A stretch of DNA of 36,762 nt from Meiothermus sp. (GCF_025056915.1 NZ_JANWVH010000021.1:1-36762); one strand, 5' to 3'. Positions 1 to 9,071 are shown, counted from the stretch's first letter. The notes: generated by a model from the letters alone, not told the origin. Program-made: numbers and translations.

Positions 1-77
1 TTCCAGGGGGCCACTGTTCTGTTCAGAACCAGGCTTTCTCGAACTCGAATGGCTCAAAATATGTGAAGAGCGCTCTA
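1..77 (+). repeat. Intergenic repeat family 1, copy a (left part cut by window edge)
   Basis: Matches the full copy at 18925-19031 from the TCCAGG segment through GGCCACTGTTCTG and CAGAACCAGGCTTTCT to the terminal GAAGAGCGCTCTA. The right end stops four bases before the TAG stop of the GH43 gene, so on the minus strand it forms the 3' trailer of the xylan operon. Any left half lies outside the window. Confidence 0.8.
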
Positions 78-81
78 TGGG

Positions 82-1683
82 CTACCGGTCGGTGAAGCCT
101 TTATAACGCAGAAAGTCAAAGTCGGCGGGCAGCCGGGTACCCGATAAATCCTGGGCGCAGAGCCCGATAAAGGTGCCGGTGAAACCAAGCCCCCGGCAGT
201 GTTCGTCGGAGAGCTTGCAAGAGGGAAAGGCCAGGGGAATGGGCTGCCAGTCCCGCCCGTTGGCCGAGTAGGCAAAGTGAAAGGTCTCGCGCTCGAAGCG
301 CACCTTGAGGTAAACCCGGCCCCATCCGTCAATGGAAATCTCCTGGCCCAGTGGCTCGTCGTAGTGGCCGTTGTCGCAGGTGAGCAGGTTCAGGGTCTTG
401 CCCAGATGCTCGTCGCGGCTTAGGCGCAGGTAGACCCAGTTGCCGGTGTCGTAGTAGCAGACCAGGCCGGCCATCTGCTGAAAGTGCTGGGGCTCGAACT
501 CGAGGGCCGTCTCGGCTTCGGCGTAAAAGTGCTCCAGGCGGCGGGCCACCAGGCTCTGGCGGTGGCGCGAGCTGAGCGACTCCCGTCCATACAGCCGCAG
601 GTAACCGGGCCGCTCGCTCAGGGAGAGCCAGGAGGGGTCGGGGGGGTGGCGCAGGGTCTGGAAGTGCAGGCTCAGGGTAGGGGCATCGAAATCGTCCTGC
701 TCCGGCTCTGCGGGCCAGGGGTGGGGCGGCAGAGCGGGGGCCTCCACCTCCAGGGCCGGGGCGTTGCCCCCCTGCACCAGGCGGGGCCAGCCGTCGGGGC
801 TCCAGACGATTTTTTGCAGGGCGGTCTCGCGGCCCAGCGGGCAGTGGCGCCGGGGAGCCTGGGGGGGCTCGAGGGGCCGGCCCACCAGGTGGGCCATATA
901 CCACTCCCCGGCCTGCGTCTCCACCAGCGAGGCGTGCCCAGCCTTTTGCAGTGGCAGCTCGGGCCGGCCCCAGGCGGTGAGGGTGGGGTAGCAGGGGTCT
1001 GTCTCGTAGGGGCCGGTAATCTGGCGGGCGCGGGCCACCGTCACAGCGTGCTCGTACACCGTGCCTCCCTCGGCCACCACCAGGTAGTACCAGCCATCTT
1101 TTTTGTACAGATGGGGCCCCTCGGTCACCCCCAGGGGGGTGCCCTGGAAGATGCGGTGCACCGGGCCCACCAGCTTTTCTTGCCGGGGGTCGTACTCCTG
1201 CAAAAGGATGCCGGCAAAGGCGTTCTTGCCCTTGCGGTGGTCCCACAGCATGTTGAGGAGCCACTTGCGCCCGTCGGTGTCGTGGAAGAGCGAGGGGTCG
1301 AAGCCCGAGGAGTTGAGGTAAACCGGCTCCGACCAGGGGCCCTCCAGGCGCGGGGCGGTGACCAGATAGTTGTGGGCGTCTTTGAAAATTTCGCTGTTGC
1401 CCCAGGTTTTCACATCGGTGTAAATCAGGTAAAAACGTTCCCCATCGTGGCTCAGGCAGGGAGCCCAGATGCCGCCCGAGTCCGGGTTTCCTAGCATGTC
1501 GAGCTGGGAGGTGCGGGTCAGGGCATAGCCAACGGGTCGCCAGTGCACCAAGTCGCGGGAGTGGGAAATTCTTACCCCGGGCCACCACTCGAAGGTGGAG
1601 GTGGCGATGTAGTAATCCTCACCCACCCGCAGAATCGAGGGGTCGGGGTGGAAGCCCCGGAGCACCGGGTTGACAATCTTCAT
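82..1683 (-). CDS. GH43 beta-xylosidase / arabinofuranosidase
   Basis: Glycoside hydrolase family 43 protein of 533 residues, predicted to trim xylose or arabinose units from xylo-oligosaccharides. The N-terminal five-bladed propeller has the three expected carboxylates: Asp14 in FHPDPS (general base), Asp129 in GFDPS (pKa modulator) and Glu188 in TEGPH (general acid). From about residue 330 there is a C-terminal beta-sandwich, as in long XynB-type enzymes. No signal peptide is visible, so it should act in the cytoplasm on imported oligosaccharides. The start at 1683 overlaps the stop of the upstream GH1 gene as ATGA, which implies translational coupling. A longer in-frame start at 1722 has no support. 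It is the last gene of the operon. The family call is firm; xylosidase versus arabinofuranosidase cannot be decided from the sequence. Confidence 0.93.
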   Translation of the reverse strand: MKIVNPVLRGFHPDPSILRVGEDYYIATSTFEWWPGVRISHSRDLVHWRPVGYALTRTSQLDMLGNPDSGGIWAPCLSHDGERFYLIYTDVKTWGNSEIFKDAHNYLVTAPRLEGPWSEPVYLNSSGFDPSLFHDTDGRKWLLNMLWDHRKGKNAFAGILLQEYDPRQEKLVGPVHRIFQGTPLGVTEGPHLYKKDGWYYLVVAEGGTVYEHAVTVARARQITGPYETDPCYPTLTAWGRPELPLQKAGHASLVETQAGEWYMAHLVGRPLEPPQAPRRHCPLGRETALQKIVWSPDGWPRLVQGGNAPALEVEAPALPPHPWPAEPEQDDFDAPTLSLHFQTLRHPPDPSWLSLSERPGYLRLYGRESLSSRHRQSLVARRLEHFYAEAETALEFEPQHFQQMAGLVCYYDTGNWVYLRLSRDEHLGKTLNLLTCDNGHYDEPLGQEISIDGWGRVYLKVRFERETFHFAYSANGRDWQPIPLAFPSCKLSDEHCRGLGFTGTFIGLCAQDLSGTRLPADFDFLRYKGFTDR

Positions 1684-3017
1684 GGCCGCACCACCGCCTC
1701 CCGCAGGAAGTCGCGGAACCAACGCCCGCTGGCCTTAAGGCGTCGCTGCTGGGTGGCGTAGTCCACGTAGACCAGGCCAAAGCGGCGGCTGTAGCCCTCG
1801 GCCCACTCGAAGTTGTCCAGCAGGCTCCAGACGAAGTAGCCCTTCAGGGGCGCCCCCTCCCGCAGGGCCTCGAGGCTCTGGGCCAGGTGGCGCTCGAGGT
1901 AGCGGATGCGCTGGGGGTCGTGTACCTCACCGCTGGGGCCTGGCTCGTCGGGGTAGGCTGCACCGTTTTCGGTGATGTAGAGGGCTTTGGGGCGGTACTC
2001 CCGGCTAAGCCGCAAGAGCAGCTCGGCAAGCCCTTCCGGGTAGACCTCCCAGTCCATGGCGGTACGCTCCTCGCCGACCTGCACGGCCTGGAAGCGGTAG
2101 GGGCCCAGGGTGCTGTTTCGCACCACCGTGCGGGTGTAGTAGTTGACCCCCAGGAAGTCGGTGGGGGTGGCGATGGTCTCTAGGTCGCCCGAGCGAACCG
2201 GGGGGGCCACCTCGCCGTAGAGGGCCAGCATGTCCTGGGGGTAGCCCAGGCCAAACAAGGGCTCGAGGTACCAGCGGTTCTGAAAGCCGTCGAAGCGACG
2301 GGCTGCAGCCACATCGGCGGGGTCGGGTGAGGCCGGGTGAGCCGGCGAGAGGTTCAGGGTGATGCCCACCTGCGCCCCGGGTGCGTTCTGCCGGATCAGC
2401 GGCACCGCCAGCCCATGGGCCAGCAGCAGGTGATGGGAGGCCCGCACGGCCAGCCCCAAGTCCTGCTGGCCGGGGGCGTGCACCCCGGCCAGGTAGCCCA
2501 GGTGGGCGGAACACCAGGGCTCGTTCAGGGTAATCCAGTGCTTCACCCGGTCGCCCAGGTGGCGGGAGAGCAACCCGGCGTACTCGGCGAAGGCGTAGGC
2601 GGTCTGTCGCGCAGGCCAGCCCCCCTGATCTTCCAGAGCCTGGGGCAGGTCCCAATGGTACAGGGTGATCCAGGGGGTGAGGCCCTGGGCCAGCAGGGCA
2701 TCCACCAGCCGGTCATAAAACCCCAGCCCCTTGGGGTTGGGAAGGCCCCGGCCCTCAGGCAGGATGCGGGGCCAGGCCACCGAAAAGCGGTAGGCATTCA
2801 CCCCCAGCTCTTTCATCAGGCGGATGTCCTCTAGGTAGCGGTGGTAGTGGTCGCAGGCCACATCACCGGTATCACCGCCCCGAACCTTGCCGGGGGTATG
2901 GCTGAAGGTGTCCCAGATGCTTGGGCCACGTCCATCGGCGTGCACCGCCCCTTCGATCTGGTAGGCCGCAGTGGCTGTGCCCCAGGTGAAGTCGGAGGGG
3001 AAATCGCTTCGTGTCAT
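1680..3017 (-). CDS. GH1 beta-glucosidase (beta-glycosidase)
   Basis: Family 1 glycoside hydrolase of 445 residues, the usual length for this retaining TIM-barrel family. The acid/base is Glu166 in TLNEPW and the nucleophile is Glu350 in ITENGA; the N-terminal [14 protein letters not shown] signature is intact. It hydrolyses beta-glucosides and often beta-fucosides, galactosides or xylosides, so within this operon it may process xylo- or mixed-linkage oligosaccharides. It lacks a signal peptide and should be cytoplasmic. The start at 3017 is chosen because GAGGAGA lies just upstream and because the protein begins at the conserved N terminus; an open frame continues further upstream but runs into the GH10 gene. 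It lies 10 bases after the GH10 stop and overlaps the GH43 start by four bases. Confidence 0.95.
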   Translation of the reverse strand: MTRSDFPSDFTWGTATAAYQIEGAVHADGRGPSIWDTFSHTPGKVRGGDTGDVACDHYHRYLEDIRLMKELGVNAYRFSVAWPRILPEGRGLPNPKGLGFYDRLVDALLAQGLTPWITLYHWDLPQALEDQGGWPARQTAYAFAEYAGLLSRHLGDRVKHWITLNEPWCSAHLGYLAGVHAPGQQDLGLAVRASHHLLLAHGLAVPLIRQNAPGAQVGITLNLSPAHPASPDPADVAAARRFDGFQNRWYLEPLFGLGYPQDMLALYGEVAPPVRSGDLETIATPTDFLGVNYYTRTVVRNSTLGPYRFQAVQVGEERTAMDWEVYPEGLAELLLRLSREYRPKALYITENGAAYPDEPGPSGEVHDPQRIRYLERHLAQSLEALREGAPLKGYFVWSLLDNFEWAEGYSRRFGLVYVDYATQQRRLKASGRWFRDFLREAVVRP

Positions 3018-3027
3018 GCAGGTCTCC

Positions 3028-4026
3028 TCAGGGTTGTTGCAGGGTCTGTTGCAGGGCAAAGTAGGCGGGCTTGGGTTGGTAGTCGGCATCGAACACCAGG
3101 GGCTCGCTCGCCGCCCGCCAGGAGAAGGCATCGCTAACCCCCCAAAGGGTAAAGACCTTGCAGCGGGGCTGACGCAGGCAGACCTGCAACACCTCGCGGT
3201 AGACGCGGGCCTGTTTCTCCAGGCGCTCGGCCCTGCTTCCGGGGCCGACAAGCCGTACATCCATCTCGGTGATATGGATTTCCAGGCCCAGCCGGGCGAA
3301 GCGCTCGAGGTTCTCCGCCATGCGCACCGCTGCGGGCGAAAAGTTCAGATCCACATGGGCCTGAAACCCCACCCCGTCCAGCGGCACACCCTTCTCCTTC
3401 AGCCCCTTGAGCAGGGCGTAGATGGCATCCGACTTGGGGCCCAGACCCTCGGCCCCATAGTCGTTGTAAAAGAGCTTGGCGCCAGGGTCGGCTGCACGGG
3501 CGTAGCGGAAGGCTTTTTCCAGGTAGTCGGGCAAAACCTCAAAGGGGGTCGCGCGGGGCCTGGCGTCGTCCCCGATGACCTCGTTGGCCACATCCCAGTA
3601 GGCAATCCGGCCCCGGTAGCGCCCCACCACCGTCTGGATGTGTTCGCGCAGAATGGTCTCCATCTCGGCGGCGCTAAAACCGCCATACATCCAGCGGGGA
3701 AGCTGCTGGTGCCAGACCAGGGTATGCCCCCGCACAGCCATACGGTGCTTCCGGGCAAAATCCATCAATACGTCGGCGGCACCAAAGTTGAACTGGCCCC
3801 TCGAGGTCTGCAGGGCCCCCCACTTCATCACGTTTTCCGCCACCACCAGGTTGAACTCCCGGGCCAGCACCGCTGCGTACTCAGGGTCTTGCAGCAGCAG
3901 GCTCGGCTCCACCGCAGCCCCAATCTGAAGGCCGCGCTTTTCGGCCAGGGCGCGCAGGGGTGGGCCGGACTGAGCCAGGGCCACCAGCAAACACATGAGC
4001 ATCAGGCTCCACCAACGAAAAGGCAT
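3028..4026 (-). CDS. GH10 endo-1,4-beta-xylanase, secreted
   Basis: Family 10 xylanase of 332 residues that cleaves the xylan backbone. Residues 1-19 form a signal peptide ([15 protein letters not shown]), so the enzyme is exported. Catalytic residues are Glu149 in WDVANEV (acid/base) and Glu254 in ITEMDVR (nucleophile); the substrate-binding motif GHTLVWH (residues 100-106) is also intact. It is a single compact catalytic domain without a carbohydrate-binding module. GAGGAGGG lies at good spacing before the ATG. It follows the transporter genes after 80 bases and precedes GH1 by 10 bases. It fits a scheme in which xylan is cut outside, the oligomers are imported by the neighbouring transporter and finished inside by the GH1 and GH43 enzymes. 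Confidence 0.95.
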   Translation of the reverse strand: MPFRWWSLMLMCLLVALAQSGPPLRALAEKRGLQIGAAVEPSLLLQDPEYAAVLAREFNLVVAENVMKWGALQTSRGQFNFGAADVLMDFARKHRMAVRGHTLVWHQQLPRWMYGGFSAAEMETILREHIQTVVGRYRGRIAYWDVANEVIGDDARPRATPFEVLPDYLEKAFRYARAADPGAKLFYNDYGAEGLGPKSDAIYALLKGLKEKGVPLDGVGFQAHVDLNFSPAAVRMAENLERFARLGLEIHITEMDVRLVGPGSRAERLEKQARVYREVLQVCLRQPRCKVFTLWGVSDAFSWRAASEPLVFDADYQPKPAYFALQQTLQQP

Positions 4027-4106
4027 GAACCCTCCTCAGGAATAGGCAACTTGAGATACCCGTGCCCCTCTTCGCAACCATCCATCGGGTCTGAACGGAA
4101 CCCTTC

Positions 4107-4955
4107 TCAGTTCTTGACCGCGCCCGAGGTGAGCCCCTCCATCAGTTGCCGCGCCGCCAGGGCAAACACCAGCAGAAGCGGGGCCACCAATAGCGCCGTA
4201 CCGGCCATGATGGCCCCCCACTCCACGTCGGTAGCCCCTTGAAGGGTACGCAGCACCACCGGCAGGGTTTTGGTCTCCTGGGTGCGCATAATCACGTTCA
4301 CATCGGCAAACTTGTTCCAGGCCCCGATAAAGGTAATCAGGCCCAGGGTGCCCAGGGCCGGGCGAACGAGGGGGAGTACGATGCGCCAGTAAATCTGAAA
4401 CTCGCTGCACCCGTCTATTCGAGCCGCGTCCACAAGCTCTCTGGGAATGGCCGAGACGATATACTGCCGCATCATGAAAATCCCCACCGCACCGGCCATA
4501 GCCGGTACCCACAGTGCTTTGGGGGTGTTGATCCAGCCAATCTGGTAGATGAGCAGGTAAAAAGGAATCAGGTTCAGGATGGCCGGAATCAACAAAGTGG
4601 CCAGCACCACCGCAAAAAGCGGCTCGCGCCAGCGGAAGTTGTACATGGCAAAGCCAAAACCGGCCAGGCTACAGAAAAACAGGGTGGTGATGGTGATCAT
4701 GAAGGCCAGGTAAAAGGTATTCCAGTAGGCCCGCCAGAAAGGAATCTTCTGCAAGAGAATCTGGTAGTTGCTCCAGAAGTGCTCGCCGAACCAGAGCGGG
4801 GGTGGGAACCCAAAAATTTCCGAACGCTGGTGGGTGGCAAACACAAACATGAAGTAGAAAGGCGCAATGGTCAGAACGCCCCCCAGCACCAGCAGCGCAT
4901 ACCCCCCCAGCCGTGGCAGAAGACCCAGGATTGAACTGCGTTTTGGCGACACCAT
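4107..4955 (-). CDS. Sugar ABC transporter permease, MalG type (CUT1)
   Basis: Inner-membrane permease of 282 residues with six predicted helices. The EAA-loop region LVDAARIDGCSEFQIYWRI, about 90 residues from the C terminus, is the contact site for the ATPase. It pairs with the permease just upstream to form the channel for oligosaccharide import. The start at 4955 is preferred because GGGGAGGGG stands before it and the upstream gene ends one base earlier (stop 4957-4959). An in-frame start at 4985 would overlap the neighbour by 29 bases. No ATP-binding subunit is encoded in this operon, so a shared MalK/MsmK-type ATPase from elsewhere is inferred. Confidence 0.93.
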   Translation of the reverse strand: MVSPKRSSILGLLPRLGGYALLVLGGVLTIAPFYFMFVFATHQRSEIFGFPPPLWFGEHFWSNYQILLQKIPFWRAYWNTFYLAFMITITTLFFCSLAGFGFAMYNFRWREPLFAVVLATLLIPAILNLIPFYLLIYQIGWINTPKALWVPAMAGAVGIFMMRQYIVSAIPRELVDAARIDGCSEFQIYWRIVLPLVRPALGTLGLITFIGAWNKFADVNVIMRTQETKTLPVVLRTLQGATDVEWGAIMAGTALLVAPLLLVFALAARQLMEGLTSGAVKN

Positions 4956-4956
4956 C

Positions 4957-5943
4957 TTAATCCCCTCCCCGGGCGGCACGACCAAATGCCAGGTTGTTCA
5001 GGTAGGTCAGAATTCCAATAAACACGAAGAGAATCCAGGCAATGGAGGCCGCAGTACCCATCTCGAGCCATTCAAAGGCCGTGCGATACATGTACATGGT
5101 CACGGTCTGCCCCCCCGGCGTGGCCGTGCTGGCCCCACCGTTCAATAGCACGAAGGGCTGCTCAAAAAGCTGCATGTTGCCGATGATGGTCAGGCTTACT
5201 GCAAAAAACATCATCGGGCGCAGAAGGGGCAGGGTAATGTAACGGAACTGCTGCCAGCGGCTGGCCCCGTCCACGGCAGCGGCCTCGTAGAGGTCTTTGG
5301 GAATGGCCTGGATGGCCGAAAGGTAGAGCAGGGTGTTCCAACCCGTAAACTGCCAGACCACCACCACCGCCAGGGCATATTTGATGTTGGCGCTGGTGAA
5401 CCAGTTGATGTTCTGATCGGGAAGCAGCGCCCCCAGGAGAGGCCATGTGTTGAGCTGGGCGATGACCAGATTGATCACGCCATTGTGGGTAGCGAAAAGG
5501 GTATTGAAAATCAGCGCAATGGCCACCGAGGAGGTGATGTAGGGCAGGAAGTAGACCGCTGTAACAAAGGTCTTGAATCGGCTCAGCACCATGTGGATTA
5601 CGAAGGCCAGTGGAATGGCAATGAGGTGCTGCGGCACGCCCGAGAACACCCCCAGCCACAGCGTGTTCCAGAAGGAGCGCCAGAACATGGGATCGGTAAA
5701 GGTAAAGGTGTAGTTCTCGAGCCCCACAAACTTCCAGCGCCCCCAGCCATCGCTGGGTGTCCAGGACTGGAACGACATATAGAGCGAAAACAGGCTGGGA
5801 TAAAGCCCAAACACCAGAAACAATACAAAGAACGGACTTATAAAAATATACGGTGCATAGCGCCGCTGGAAGTTGCTCCAGCGCATCCAAAAGTTGAAGC
5901 CCACGTCCGGTTGGAGGCGGTTGCTAGCCATAGACTTTCGCAC
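4957..5943 (-). CDS. Sugar ABC transporter permease, MalF type (CUT1)
   Basis: Inner-membrane permease of 328 residues with six predicted helices and the EAA-loop DLYEAAAVDGASRWQQF, typical of the first permease in oligosaccharide importers. The GTG at 5943 has AAGGAG five bases upstream, whereas the ATG at 5931 does not, so GTG is the preferred start. It lies 201 bases downstream of the binding-protein gene, with a hairpin in the gap, and ends one base before the second permease begins. It belongs to the carbohydrate uptake 1 family; a xylo-oligosaccharide substrate is inferred from the neighbouring GH10, GH1 and GH43 genes. Confidence 0.93.
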   Translation of the reverse strand: MRKSMASNRLQPDVGFNFWMRWSNFQRRYAPYIFISPFFVLFLVFGLYPSLFSLYMSFQSWTPSDGWGRWKFVGLENYTFTFTDPMFWRSFWNTLWLGVFSGVPQHLIAIPLAFVIHMVLSRFKTFVTAVYFLPYITSSVAIALIFNTLFATHNGVINLVIAQLNTWPLLGALLPDQNINWFTSANIKYALAVVVVWQFTGWNTLLYLSAIQAIPKDLYEAAAVDGASRWQQFRYITLPLLRPMMFFAVSLTIIGNMQLFEQPFVLLNGGASTATPGGQTVTMYMYRTAFEWLEMGTAASIAWILFVFIGILTYLNNLAFGRAARGGD

Positions 5944-6109
5944 AGGTGCTCCTTTCTGGTGGCCCTTTCCTCATATTCTGGGCTCAAAAAGACAGTCTCT
6001 AAAAGACCGGAGACTCTCTTTTCCGGTTAGCACCCCCTCGAGCCGGCTGGTTCATCGCGTTTTAGGACTGCCGGTAAGAGCTTGGTGCAGCCATAAAAGG
6101 CCACAGAAA

Positions 6110-6139
6110 GGGGGAGAAGGGACGCAGCCCCTCTCCCCT
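6110..6139 (-). other. Intercistronic hairpin after the sugar-binding-protein gene
   Basis: GGGGAGAAGGG (6111-6121) pairs with CCCTCTCCCC (about 6129-6138), with one bulged A and a loop of roughly seven bases. It begins a few bases past the stop of the binding-protein gene (6145) and has no U-run. It probably protects or attenuates the transcript so that the binding protein is made in excess over the permeases, as the REP structure does between malE and malF in E. coli. Confidence 0.6.
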
Positions 6140-6144
6140 GATAT

Positions 6145-7377
6145 CTAGCGCATCCGTCGCTCTATGAGTCGCTTCGCCTCGGCCAGCGCCGCCTGAATTT
6201 CCTTCCCCTCGTCGAGCACTTGGGAGAGGGCTGTACCCAAAATCTCGTAGGCCACGCGGTCATACTTGTTGGCTTTGAGCGGCTTGACCCGCCGAGCAGC
6301 GTCCCGCCACAGCAGACGGGCTTGCTGGCCACCCAGGAATTCAACCGGTTGGTTAAAGGCCGGGTCGTTTTGTGCCGCAAGCAACGCCGGGAAGGCTCCA
6401 ATGGCTTTGAAGCCCGCAATCTGCGCCTCTTCACTGGTGGTTACAAACTTGATGAACTCCCAGGCCAGGGCTTTGTTCTTGGAGGCGGTGGGAATGCCGT
6501 AGAAGCTACCCCCCCACGAGGCATACATGCCCTCCGGGAGCTGCTGTACCCGCCAGAGCCCTTTGGTTTCAGGCGCCATCCAGTTTTGCAGGTGGCCCTG
6601 CAACCAGGCCCCAGAGAACTGGGTGGCTACCGTGCCTTTTTTGAAAGCATCGTACCACTCGTTGGTCCAGGATCCAATGCGGGCGTCCAGACCGGCTGCA
6701 CGAATGTTTTTGGCCAGTTCAAAAGCCCGCACAAAACGTGGGCTGTCCACCACCACGTTGCCCTTTTCATCAAAGTAGGGGCTGTTGTTGGCGGGGGTGG
6801 TGGCAAAGATGTTGATCCAGGCCACATCGGCGGCATCGGCAATTAGGAACGAGCCTGTGGTGGACTTAATCTTGCGACCCGCCGCAATGTAGCCCGGCCA
6901 GGTAATCATGGTTCGGGGATCCACCCCCGCTTTTTGCAAGATATCCGTCCTGTAGAAGAATGTTCCGGGCCCGATATCTACCGGCATGCCAATAAAACGC
7001 CCATCCGCCGAGGTTGCCTGAGCCACGGTATAGGGCGTGAAAAGGCGCTTGAACTGGCCGGCGTTGAAGGGAGCCTTGTTCAGGTCTTCAAAGCCTTGGC
7101 CCTCAGCAAAACGACCGACAAAGCCAATCTCAATGGCGGCCACATCCGGCAACCCCTGTCCTGTGGCCAGAGCAGTGGTTAGCGCGTTGTGGTGGTCGGC
7201 GTACTGCTGAATGACCAGCTTGATCTCGACATCGGGGTATTTTTTGTTGAACAGCGGAATTTGCGCCTTAAGGGAGTCGTCCAGGTTTGGAAAAACCGCC
7301 ACCGTCAGGGTGGTTTTCTGAGCCAGGCCCAAACCGACCAGCGCCAGCAATGCCCACAGTACCAGGATTCGCCGCAT
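6145..7377 (-). CDS. Sugar ABC transporter substrate-binding protein
   Basis: Extracellular solute-binding protein (family 1, MalE-like) of 410 residues. The signal peptide (RILVLWALLALVGLGLAQ) ends without a lipobox cysteine, so the protein is probably free in the periplasm, as is common in Thermaceae. The mature part has the typical two-lobe pattern with LPDVAAIEIGFVGRFAE near residue 80 and a C-terminal KALAWEFIKFVTTSEEAQ helix. It is the first gene of the xylan transport operon, with GAGGAGG before the ATG and a palindromic LacI-type operator 56 bases upstream. It delivers sugar to the two permeases that follow. The ligand is inferred from the context to be a xylo-oligosaccharide. Confidence 0.93.
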   Translation of the reverse strand: MRRILVLWALLALVGLGLAQKTTLTVAVFPNLDDSLKAQIPLFNKKYPDVEIKLVIQQYADHHNALTTALATGQGLPDVAAIEIGFVGRFAEGQGFEDLNKAPFNAGQFKRLFTPYTVAQATSADGRFIGMPVDIGPGTFFYRTDILQKAGVDPRTMITWPGYIAAGRKIKSTTGSFLIADAADVAWINIFATTPANNSPYFDEKGNVVVDSPRFVRAFELAKNIRAAGLDARIGSWTNEWYDAFKKGTVATQFSGAWLQGHLQNWMAPETKGLWRVQQLPEGMYASWGGSFYGIPTASKNKALAWEFIKFVTTSEEAQIAGFKAIGAFPALLAAQNDPAFNQPVEFLGGQQARLLWRDAARRVKPLKANKYDRVAYEILGTALSQVLDEGKEIQAALAEAKRLIERRMR

Positions 7378-7432
7378 GTTTTCCTCCTCAAGAAGCTGGA
7401 CTTCCCGTCCTTCAGAGAGCCTCGAGCCGTTT

Positions 7433-7446
7433 TGAAAGCGCTTTCA
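7433..7446. promoter_or_regulatory. LacI-family operator upstream of the xylan operon
   Basis: TGAAAGCGCTTTCA is a perfect 14-base palindrome with the central CG expected for LacI/GalR-family operators. It lies 56 bases before the start of the binding-protein gene and downstream of the regulator gene. A copy with one mismatch occurs in the regulator's own promoter. I could not identify a convincing -35/-10 pair next to this site. Confidence 0.88.
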
Positions 7447-7488
7447 TTTTTGCATTTCCAACCATCAACCTCCTTCAGAAGCGTAAGC

Positions 7489-8517
7489 TTAAGGAACTGC
7501 GTGCGGAACTCGCACGCCCGGAGAGCGTAACAGCGCGGTAGACTCCCGAACGACCAGGCGGGTAGAGAGATTTCTGGGGGTGTAGGATCTCCCCTCGAGC
7601 AGGGCCAGCACCAGCCGCGCAGCCTCCCATCCCATCTCCAGGCCGGGCTGGCGCACAGTTGTAAGGGGCGGGGTAAAGTAGCTGGAGCTGGGCAGATCGT
7701 CGAAGCCCACCAAGGAAACATCCTGCGGAACTCGAATTCCTCGTCGGTAAAGGGCCACATTGGCCCCGTAGGCCATCTGATCGTTGGCAGCAAAAATGGC
7801 AGTAAATAAAGCACCTCGAGCCAGCAACGATTCAACCGCCATAAGACCGGAAGGCTCGAGGTAATCGCCCTCTACAACCAGGGCTGGGTCGAAGGCAATT
7901 CCCCCTTGTTGCAAGGCCTCCCGGTAGCCCTGTAACCTTTCAATCGCGTCGGGATGCGACTGCGGTCCAGCAATATGGGCGATGCGGCGGTGGCCTAGCT
8001 CGATAAGGTGTCGGGTGCCTTCCAAGGCCCCCTGAACATTATCAATACCCAAGCAGGGCAGGCCTGGAATGTTGCGTCCGACCACCACCACCGGCATCGT
8101 CTTGACCAGTTCCAACAAAAGTTCTCCGGGCACGCTGCCGTCCATCACCACCAGTGCATCTACCTGCCGGCCAACCAGCACCTTAAGGGCGGCTTCTTCC
8201 TGGTCGGCGCGCCAGTGTCCACTGGCAAAAATAGGATGGTAGGGGGTTTTCTCGAGGGCTTGCTCCACACCCTTGAGCATCTCGCCATAGTAGGGGCTGC
8301 TAATCTCCTGGGTAACAACGCCAATCGTGAGAGAGCGCCCCTGGGCAAGTCCTTTGGCCAGAATGTTGGGATGATAGTGCAAGCGCTCAATGGCCCTCAA
8401 TACGGCTTCGCGCTTGCCAGGCTTGACCCGAGCTGTTCCGTTAATGACTCGAGAAACCGTGCTGGGTGAAACCCCGGCCTCTCGGGCTACATCGCTCAGG
8501 GTAACGGCTTCTCTCAA
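7489..8517 (-). CDS. LacI-family transcriptional regulator of the xylan operon
   Basis: LacI/GalR repressor of 342 residues. An N-terminal helix-turn-helix (VTLSDVAREAGVSPSTVSR) and hinge region (ERLHYHPNILAKGL) are followed by a periplasmic-binding-protein-like sensor ending in LVVRESTA. The TTG at 8517 is proposed as start: GGAGG stands four bases upstream, the resulting N terminus is the normal length for the family, and the promoter at 8557-8585 would start transcription close to or inside the ATG at 8553, the next candidate. That ATG would add 12 residues. It lies upstream of the transport operon on the same strand. Near-identical operators before the transport genes and within its own promoter indicate control of the xylan operon plus autoregulation. 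The inducer is probably xylose or a xylo-oligosaccharide (inference). Confidence 0.9.
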   Translation of the reverse strand: MREAVTLSDVAREAGVSPSTVSRVINGTARVKPGKREAVLRAIERLHYHPNILAKGLAQGRSLTIGVVTQEISSPYYGEMLKGVEQALEKTPYHPIFASGHWRADQEEAALKVLVGRQVDALVVMDGSVPGELLLELVKTMPVVVVGRNIPGLPCLGIDNVQGALEGTRHLIELGHRRIAHIAGPQSHPDAIERLQGYREALQQGGIAFDPALVVEGDYLEPSGLMAVESLLARGALFTAIFAANDQMAYGANVALYRRGIRVPQDVSLVGFDDLPSSSYFTPPLTTVRQPGLEMGWEAARLVLALLEGRSYTPRNLSTRLVVRESTALLRSPGVRVPHAVP

Positions 8518-8556
8518 CTTGCCTCCAAATAAGCTGAACTTTCTTTGCTGCATAAG

Positions 8557-8585
8557 AGTAAAGCAAATTTTGAAAGCGCTGTCAA
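8557..8585 (-). promoter_or_regulatory. Promoter of the LacI-type regulator gene
   Basis: Read on the minus strand: TTGACA (8580-8585), a 17-base spacer and TTTACT (8557-8562). The LacI-type operator lies across the -35 box and spacer, so the regulator should block its own transcription. Confidence 0.78.
8571..8584. promoter_or_regulatory. LacI-family operator within the regulator promoter
   Basis: TGAAAGCGCTGTCA matches the perfect palindrome at 7433-7446 except for one base. It overlaps the -35 box and spacer of the regulator promoter, the expected arrangement for negative autoregulation. Confidence 0.85.
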
Positions 8586-8713
8586 GAGGGATGCCCTTTT
8601 CACCAAGCCTGCCCCCAATGGTGCGGCAAGAACCAAGCATCTGGGGGTAGGGGGCAGGTTGGAAACCGACCCCCACCGTCAGCTTGTGCATTCTCGAAAC
8701 TTGCTTGCAAACC

Positions 8714-8780
8714 CACGTAGCCCGTCCAGGTGGCCACTGTTATCTTCAGAACAAAGCTTTCTCAAAGTCGAATGCTCATA
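8714..8780 (+). repeat. Intergenic repeat family 1, copy b (decayed)
   Basis: A diverged copy: CCACGTAG, TCCAGGTGGCCACTGTT, TTCAGAAC and AAGCTTTCTC follow the order of the full copy at 18925-19031, but the right terminal GAAGAGCGCTC block is missing. Family 2 copy A begins directly after it. Together they fill most of the 554-base gap between the regulator gene and patD. Confidence 0.6.
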
Positions 8781-8797
8781 TCCCATAACAACCCATG

Positions 8798-9003
8798 CAA
8801 CCACACCCGCACGGGGAGCGAATCAAGTCCATCCTGGCCTGGACTCGCTCTCCCGACCTCGCAGGGTAGGCCAGGTGGGGTGGCTGGCCTGGCCCTTCGC
8901 GCAACCAGCCGATGGGGGTTTTGTTCGATACCCTCCTGAACCCTCCCCAGGGAGGGGCTTGAGGGCTATCACTCAAATCTGAGGGTATGGGTATCTTTAC
9001 GAC
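8798..9003 (+). repeat. Intergenic repeat family 2, copy A
   Basis: About 206 bases that align along their whole length with the reverse complement of 34764-34989. Shared blocks are CAACCACACCCGCACGG at the left, GGCCAGGTGGGGTGGCTG in the middle, AACCAGCCGAT, GATACCCTCC, and GGGTATGGGTATCTTTACGA at the right. There is no open frame with coding character. It could be a non-autonomous mobile element or a structured intergenic repeat. Confidence 0.82.
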
Positions 9004-9071
9004 TGCGGACTCAGTTCGCGCCGCACCCAGCCCTCGCTCTGAGCCTTGGGCATGGGGCTTTCGGCGTTGCC

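Noticed and set aside
7412..7465. A 17-residue minus-strand leader ORF (MVGNAKMKAL...) before the sugar-binding-protein gene
   Set aside because: It has an AGGAGG but only three bases from the ATG, contains the LacI operator within its codons, and no promoter is placed upstream; chance is the simpler explanation.
8798..9003. A short protein gene within repeat family 2, since both copies have a partly similar open frame
   Set aside because: Similarity between the copies is at the DNA level with frame-shifting length differences, and there is no ribosome site or coding bias.
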